In this document: piece by piece, positions 60,258-64,000 of the stretch
Layout: each line of letters starts with the position of its first letter
How positions within the stretch are numbered: position 1 is the stretch's first letter
Source: a virus
Length of the DNA: 64,000 nt
Strand: one strand, 5' to 3'
Virus record (IMG/VR): IMGVR_UViG_3300025000_000005
Span: 1-64,000 of that record
Notes under the pieces: generated by a model
Databases searched by the model: none
What the model was told of the DNA's origin: nothing
Seen by the model: the letters and a program-made list of their open reading frames with translations, nothing else
Position numbers and translations under genes: made by a program

Positions 60258-60749
60258 TTAAAAATAAGACACCCAGTTCACGTAAAGAGTTCCGGATACC
60301 TTCAGCGGGGCATTATCTTCCGTTGAATTTTCAACCGGCTCTGAAGCAAACCAGCAAAAATCCATCAGTAGGGACGTGTAATCGTTCGGGTTCGGTTGAG
60401 CTTCGGAGAGAAGCTTCAGCGTGACTTGACGATACGATTTTTCCTTTACCCAGGTCCGCAAATCCCTCAGAACATGGCCCTGAACCGTCTCGATAAAGGT
60501 GATCGGCAGCTCGTGGGCATTCGTGATTTTGCCCTGCTGCTTCACCTGGATACCATGCGGACCAGTAATCTCAACCATCTCGCGCTTAATCGCGGGCCAC
60601 TGTGCGGTCTGAACCAGAAATTTAAGGTCGTTGAACCCCTGAATCGTCATCTGGAAGTCGTCTGCTTTGGCTTTTTCACCGAGGCCAACAAATCCCGCAA
60701 AAGCGCTTTTGATCAGTGGCACGTTCGCCGTTCCCGTAAATAGAGCCAT
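60258..60749 (-). CDS. Tail tube-like protein
   Basis: A 163-residue protein behind GGAGAAAT. It has typical tube sequence: ADDFQMTIQGFNDLKFLVQT, HELPITFIETVQGHVLRDLR, and YRQVTLKLLSEAQPNP. Tube proteins stack as hexamers inside the sheath. It follows the sheath and cap-like genes in the same operon. Confidence 0.72.
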   Translation of the reverse strand: MALFTGTANVPLIKSAFAGFVGLGEKAKADDFQMTIQGFNDLKFLVQTAQWPAIKREMVEITGPHGIQVKQQGKITNAHELPITFIETVQGHVLRDLRTWVKEKSYRQVTLKLLSEAQPNPNDYTSLLMDFCWFASEPVENSTEDNAPLKVSGTLYVNWVSYF

Positions 60750-60761
60750 GTTATTTCTCCA

Positions 60762-61361
60762 TCACCACGTATGCGTGGCGTCAATGGTTGCTAAGTTGAT
60801 CATTTCTTTGGTTTCGACCTGGAGATTCACATCCGCCCAAACCATGTACCCATCGGCCGTTTTGGGGCGGCCCATGGGCACGGTAAGGCCGGTGATTACG
60901 CAATTGGGGTAATAGGCCATGTATCCGATTTGGATCGCTACGGACTTTGGCGTGCCGCCGAATGGTGAATAATCATCCGTTGCGGGCACCAGCATCCGCT
61001 CAAGCGCTCGTATCGGTTCCATGACCTCTTTTCTGGCATCCGACAGCGCATAAAAAACAAGCGGCATGGTAAAAACGGTCGGGCGATTACCCTCCCAAAC
61101 TTGCGCGCTGTTTAACTGGCTCTTGCTGGTAACGCCGGTCCCGAGTTGCGCGAGTCCAGCCATTTTTTCAAAATACCCGCCGATGGAATCCTGCTCAAAC
61201 GGACTATTCCAGTTGACCTGAAAATCCCGAGAGATTTCCTCACCGTATACAGCGCAAACGCTGACGTTTTCCTGCCAGATCCACGCTTTTAGATGGGGGC
61301 TTACGGCCTGGTCATGATTCCCCAGATCCGAAAACCCCTCCGGTCTTTTGAACTTGCCCAT
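60762..61361 (-). CDS. Tail tube cap/initiator-like protein (T4 gp48/gp54 group)
   Basis: A 199-residue protein. The middle carries QVWEGNRPTVFTMPLVFYALSDA and VMEPIRALERMLVPA, and the C-terminal part has NCVITGLTVPMGRPK. These resemble tube-initiator/cap proteins of contractile tails. The fit is moderate; a second tube protein is an alternative. Confidence 0.55.
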   Translation of the reverse strand: MGKFKRPEGFSDLGNHDQAVSPHLKAWIWQENVSVCAVYGEEISRDFQVNWNSPFEQDSIGGYFEKMAGLAQLGTGVTSKSQLNSAQVWEGNRPTVFTMPLVFYALSDARKEVMEPIRALERMLVPATDDYSPFGGTPKSVAIQIGYMAYYPNCVITGLTVPMGRPKTADGYMVWADVNLQVETKEMINLATIDATHTW

Positions 61362-61368
61362 TCGCTTC

Positions 61369-62061
61369 CTATTTCATTCCATGTTGCTTGCGGATTCGCA
61401 TAGATTTGGCGCGGTTTCTTCTGGCGCCAGCCGTGTTGGCCCGCCGCCTCGCCGCCTTCAAGGCCGCTTTTTGAGCCGGACTCATGCGGTACTTCTTGAC
61501 CCGTTTGCGTTTAAACGTGACGGCGCCGTTTCGAATCACCTTTTTGACCGATTCGAACACGATATCTTCCTCGCCGCTGGCCGTTGCAAACCGGCTGACG
61601 ATCTCGTCATTGTCCATTTCGAGGGAATCCAGCTTGTCGGCGATGAACCGGCCGAGCTTTTTACCCTGCTCGTCATCTTCCTCGTCAAAAAAAGAGGAGA
61701 CGTTCGCCGCCGACCCGCCGAGCTGTACCAGGGCATTGCCTACTGCCGACAAGAGGTCATTGTAATCGTCCTCTTCGTCATCAGAGACTTCCCCGTCGCC
61801 GTCCAGGTCGATCATGCCAACGACAATGGCGTCCAGGTCTGCATAGGTGAATTCCTTGTTCTCGACCCATGCCATGGCAGAAGCCATGCCCATCGCTCTG
61901 ATCTGCTGGTTTGAAAAAGACGTCAGGCTCTCTTCGTCTTCTTCCGCCGCCTCAAAAATTCCGACCGGTTCCTTTTTCTCAGGAACCTGCTTGTCGTAAT
62001 TAAACGTTTTGTCGAAAATGGTGTTTGCGCCGAAGTACTGGAACGCGAAGGGAATGCTCAT
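61369..62061 (-). CDS. Tail-region protein with an EF-hand-like loop
   Basis: A 230-residue protein behind GAGGTGAC. One loop, DLDGDGEVSDDE (about residues 84-95), matches an EF-hand calcium loop with D, D, D, a branched residue and E in the right places. A very acidic stretch surrounds it, and the last 60 residues are strongly basic (MSPAQKAALKAARRRANTAG). It lies between sheath and tube-cap genes. Calcium binding and a virion-stability role are inferred. Confidence 0.65.
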   Translation of the reverse strand: MSIPFAFQYFGANTIFDKTFNYDKQVPEKKEPVGIFEAAEEDEESLTSFSNQQIRAMGMASAMAWVENKEFTYADLDAIVVGMIDLDGDGEVSDDEEDDYNDLLSAVGNALVQLGGSAANVSSFFDEEDDEQGKKLGRFIADKLDSLEMDNDEIVSRFATASGEEDIVFESVKKVIRNGAVTFKRKRVKKYRMSPAQKAALKAARRRANTAGARRNRAKSMRIRKQHGMK

Positions 62062-62103
62062 ACTGTCACCTCATTTTTAAAAAAGGGTTAAAACCCAAAA
62101 ATC

Positions 62104-63672
62104 TTATTTGATAAGTTTCGGCTGACCCGCAATACGCCGAGCCGCGCCGGTCGGGCATATTTCCCAGAGCACCAACCAGAGATCAATTTCTTGCTGAGTG
62201 ACGGTCAGGATGTAAGGCTCAATCCCATAAGCCGGGTCCCGCGGGGGGACAAGTCCGCCCGACATTACGAGATCGTCAAGAATCTCTTTCGTCTGCCGGT
62301 AAAGGCTTTCGTAGGTGATCCCGTCCGGCTCGAATTTCGCGGCCGAGGCGGCCTGAACGAACCGATGATCAATGTAGTTCAAGATCCGGTTGACCCACCC
62401 GAAACGCTCATAGTTCTCTTTGTAATAGACCGCCAAATCGTCATCGCACACGGCGCCGCCGCTTGAGGAAACTATTACCGGGTTGATTCTGGCGGTGTAG
62501 AGAGCGTCCCTATCCAGAACATCGTCGGCATAGAGCGGTTTGATCCCGGTCCGTTTCAGCTTGGCGCGTTTCTCGCCTGCCGCGGCATAATGGATGCCGG
62601 GGACCTCGCCGGAATAAATGGCATTTCCCCTCGCATGGGCAGCCGCCATCTCTCCGGAGACACCCCACACTGTTTGCCCGCCGTAGAATCGGTCCGAAGC
62701 GGAAAAAGGCGCATGGTAACATCTGGCCTGCCGGCTATCGATACTGGTCGTTGCGATCCAGGTGATCGCGGCATCGTGTTTTATGGCCGGCGAAGCGTCG
62801 AAAAGAAACGTGTTGTGCCTCAACTCAGCAATGGCCGCGCAATTTGCGAGGACATCGGTGTCAAGGCTTCCGGCCGCAAACATGAGATCGGCAGCAAACG
62901 ACTCGTTTCTGAACAGGTCCCATGCCGCTATAAATTCCTCGGATGTTGGCGTCCCGCCATTGGTTCCACCGGTGAAAGTCGTCGCTACGGCGAGCCCTGT
63001 CGTTGCGGCTGTCGAAAACTGAGCAAACGTGAACGTATCGTTAAAGTCGCACCGGTACCGGCTCGAATTGTTTTCGAGAACGGTTTCGATAAAGGCCGGA
63101 AGCCCCATGTCATCAACATCGGTTGCGGCCAGGCCCACCGTATAGGTTTCGGTGGCGGCCGGGTCCGTTTCGCCGTTTTCGTCCAGATCGGTAAAGGTAA
63201 TTTTGAACCGCTCGGTCGTCGCGTCAATGTCCGACACGACAACTTTTCGGTTGGTAGACGGGTCCCCATCGATGACCCAGATGGACAAAACGATTCCGGT
63301 CCCGGCTTCTACCGGTACAACCGGATAGGCATTGCCGTCCTTCACCAGCACGCCCTCATCATCCATGGTGATGGACGGGTACTCAGCAGTGCTGTCGACA
63401 ACCCTAACGACATTGACATAATCGCAATCCCGCAAGGCGTCAGCAACGTGCCGAAGGCCCTCCATTTTGGCGCCGCCCACCTTTTTGGAAAACGGTTTCC
63501 CGAGGATTTCCTGCCAATCCGAATAAAGCACCTTCAGAACCGTGTTTGGCTGACCTCGCGGCGCCTCAACAACAGTTGCGCCAACGGACACGAGCCCGCC
63601 TCCAGTGGTTTCGGTCGCATCGATCGGCGCCAGAACGGTTATTTCGGCGGCATTCGTAATGGTATTCTTCAT
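62104..63672 (-). CDS. Contractile tail sheath protein
   Basis: A 522-residue protein with sheath features: an N-terminal core (GLVSVGATVVEAPRGQPN, LRHVADALRDCDYVNVVRVV), a variable middle and a C-terminal core (GWVNRILNYIDHRFVQAASA, DDLVMSGGLVPPRDPAYGIE). Sheaths surround the tail tube and contract on infection, which identifies the particle as a myovirus type. The start overlaps the upstream gene's stop (TAATG). Confidence 0.85.
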   Translation of the reverse strand: MKNTITNAAEITVLAPIDATETTGGGLVSVGATVVEAPRGQPNTVLKVLYSDWQEILGKPFSKKVGGAKMEGLRHVADALRDCDYVNVVRVVDSTAEYPSITMDDEGVLVKDGNAYPVVPVEAGTGIVLSIWVIDGDPSTNRKVVVSDIDATTERFKITFTDLDENGETDPAATETYTVGLAATDVDDMGLPAFIETVLENNSSRYRCDFNDTFTFAQFSTAATTGLAVATTFTGGTNGGTPTSEEFIAAWDLFRNESFAADLMFAAGSLDTDVLANCAAIAELRHNTFLFDASPAIKHDAAITWIATTSIDSRQARCYHAPFSASDRFYGGQTVWGVSGEMAAAHARGNAIYSGEVPGIHYAAAGEKRAKLKRTGIKPLYADDVLDRDALYTARINPVIVSSSGGAVCDDDLAVYYKENYERFGWVNRILNYIDHRFVQAASAAKFEPDGITYESLYRQTKEILDDLVMSGGLVPPRDPAYGIEPYILTVTQQEIDLWLVLWEICPTGAARRIAGQPKLIK

Positions 63673-64000
63673 TATTCAGCCCCTCCATAGACAAGCCCGT
63701 AGGCCGCCTGTTTTGCTTTTAGGTGGTGTGTCGCCTCGATTCTGAACTCGCGGCCGTCCGGAACGATTACCGTCCAGGTATCCTCCATGTCGGTAACCTT
63801 GCTGGTCTGGCACGCGCCAAAAAACTCTTCTTTGCTCATGGGAACCATGGTTTCTGGGGTTACGGCAGGATCGGCAACGGGCTCCTCTACCGGTTCTTCC
63901 CATGCAGGCCCAATCTTGATCACGGGCCGCCGTTTCCGGATATGCTCAGCCAATGCCTCAACGTGCGATTGCGGGATTTCAAATGCTTTTGGTTCGAAAA
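63672..64000 (-). CDS. Partial gene at the window edge
   Basis: The frame is open to the right edge of the window; the upstream codons read EPKAFEIPQSHVEALAEHI, which is better protein sequence than the short version starting at TTG 63953. It contains a Pro/Glu-rich linker (WEEPVEEPVADPAVTPETM) and a small C-terminal domain (VPDGREFRIEATHHLKAKQA). It is coupled to the sheath gene. The 5' end lies outside the window; no family recognised. Confidence 0.6.
   Translation of the reverse strand, partial: FEPKAFEIPQSHVEALAEHIRKRRPVIKIGPAWEEPVEEPVADPAVTPETMVPMSKEEFFGACQTSKVTDMEDTWTVIVPDGREFRIEATHHLKAKQAAYGLVYGGAE

Noticed and set aside
62590-63690. Plus-strand frame of 366 residues
   Set aside because: Antisense to the tail sheath gene; Arg/Gly-rich shadow.

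Overview
The window is part of a temperate phage-plasmid, an element that appears able to replicate as a plasmid and to build a contractile-tailed (myovirus-type) particle. The plasmid side is a minimal tyrosine recombinase, ParA, a tandem ribbon-helix-helix protein, a replication initiator and an eight-copy iteron array (19.5-22.6 kb). The phage side is a portal, a head protease, dUTPase, tail sheath, tail tube, tail lysozyme, baseplate J and gp25-like proteins and fibres (22.7-64 kb, all on the minus strand). The host is not identifiable. Sec-type signal peptides, Shine-Dalgarno sites and a roughly 50% GC coding style point to a bacterium, probably Gram-negative.

Layout. 0-12.4 kb (+) holds an SbcD/SbcC-type recombination pair behind a possible annealing protein, an archaeal-type thymidylate synthase homologue, small zinc-binding and hypothetical proteins, an ASCH protein and a DUF5131 (Gp37/Gp68) protein. 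A divergent lysogeny switch (repressor plus ImmA-like protease facing a Cro-like gene) lies inside it at 8-9.7 kb. 12.48-13.10 kb is a CRISPR array. 13.25-19.03 kb (-) is an operon of small genes that ends in a 599-residue Cas12m-like effector. 19.3-22.4 kb (+) is the recombination, partition and replication block. 22.7 kb to the window end is the late region on the minus strand, with a DarA/DarB-like antirestriction set (27.2-45.3 kb) embedded among structural genes.

The main candidate for an undescribed system is the CRISPR locus. It has a single compact type V effector and its own array, and I see no Cas1, Cas2 or Cas4. The first RuvC acidic residue is Asn (N319) instead of Asp, so the protein may bind DNA without cutting it. 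The array holds two repeat families whose hairpin arms covary. A position that pairs as G-U only when read on the minus strand argues that the array is transcribed in the same direction as the effector, downstream of it.

The second notable feature is remodelling of tail genes. A baseplate block (gpI-like, J, gp25-like and promoter) has been duplicated. In the second copy J and gp25 have collapsed to scars, and the gpI-like gene has acquired a run of 20-residue repeats also found in a separate LamG-type fibre. Two 113-114-residue paralogues accompany the two repeat-bearing genes, each followed by a hairpin. A tailspike-like beta-helix protein carries a signal peptide, and two tandem secreted paralogues lie among the tail genes. 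All functional calls come from reading the sequence; no database search was run.
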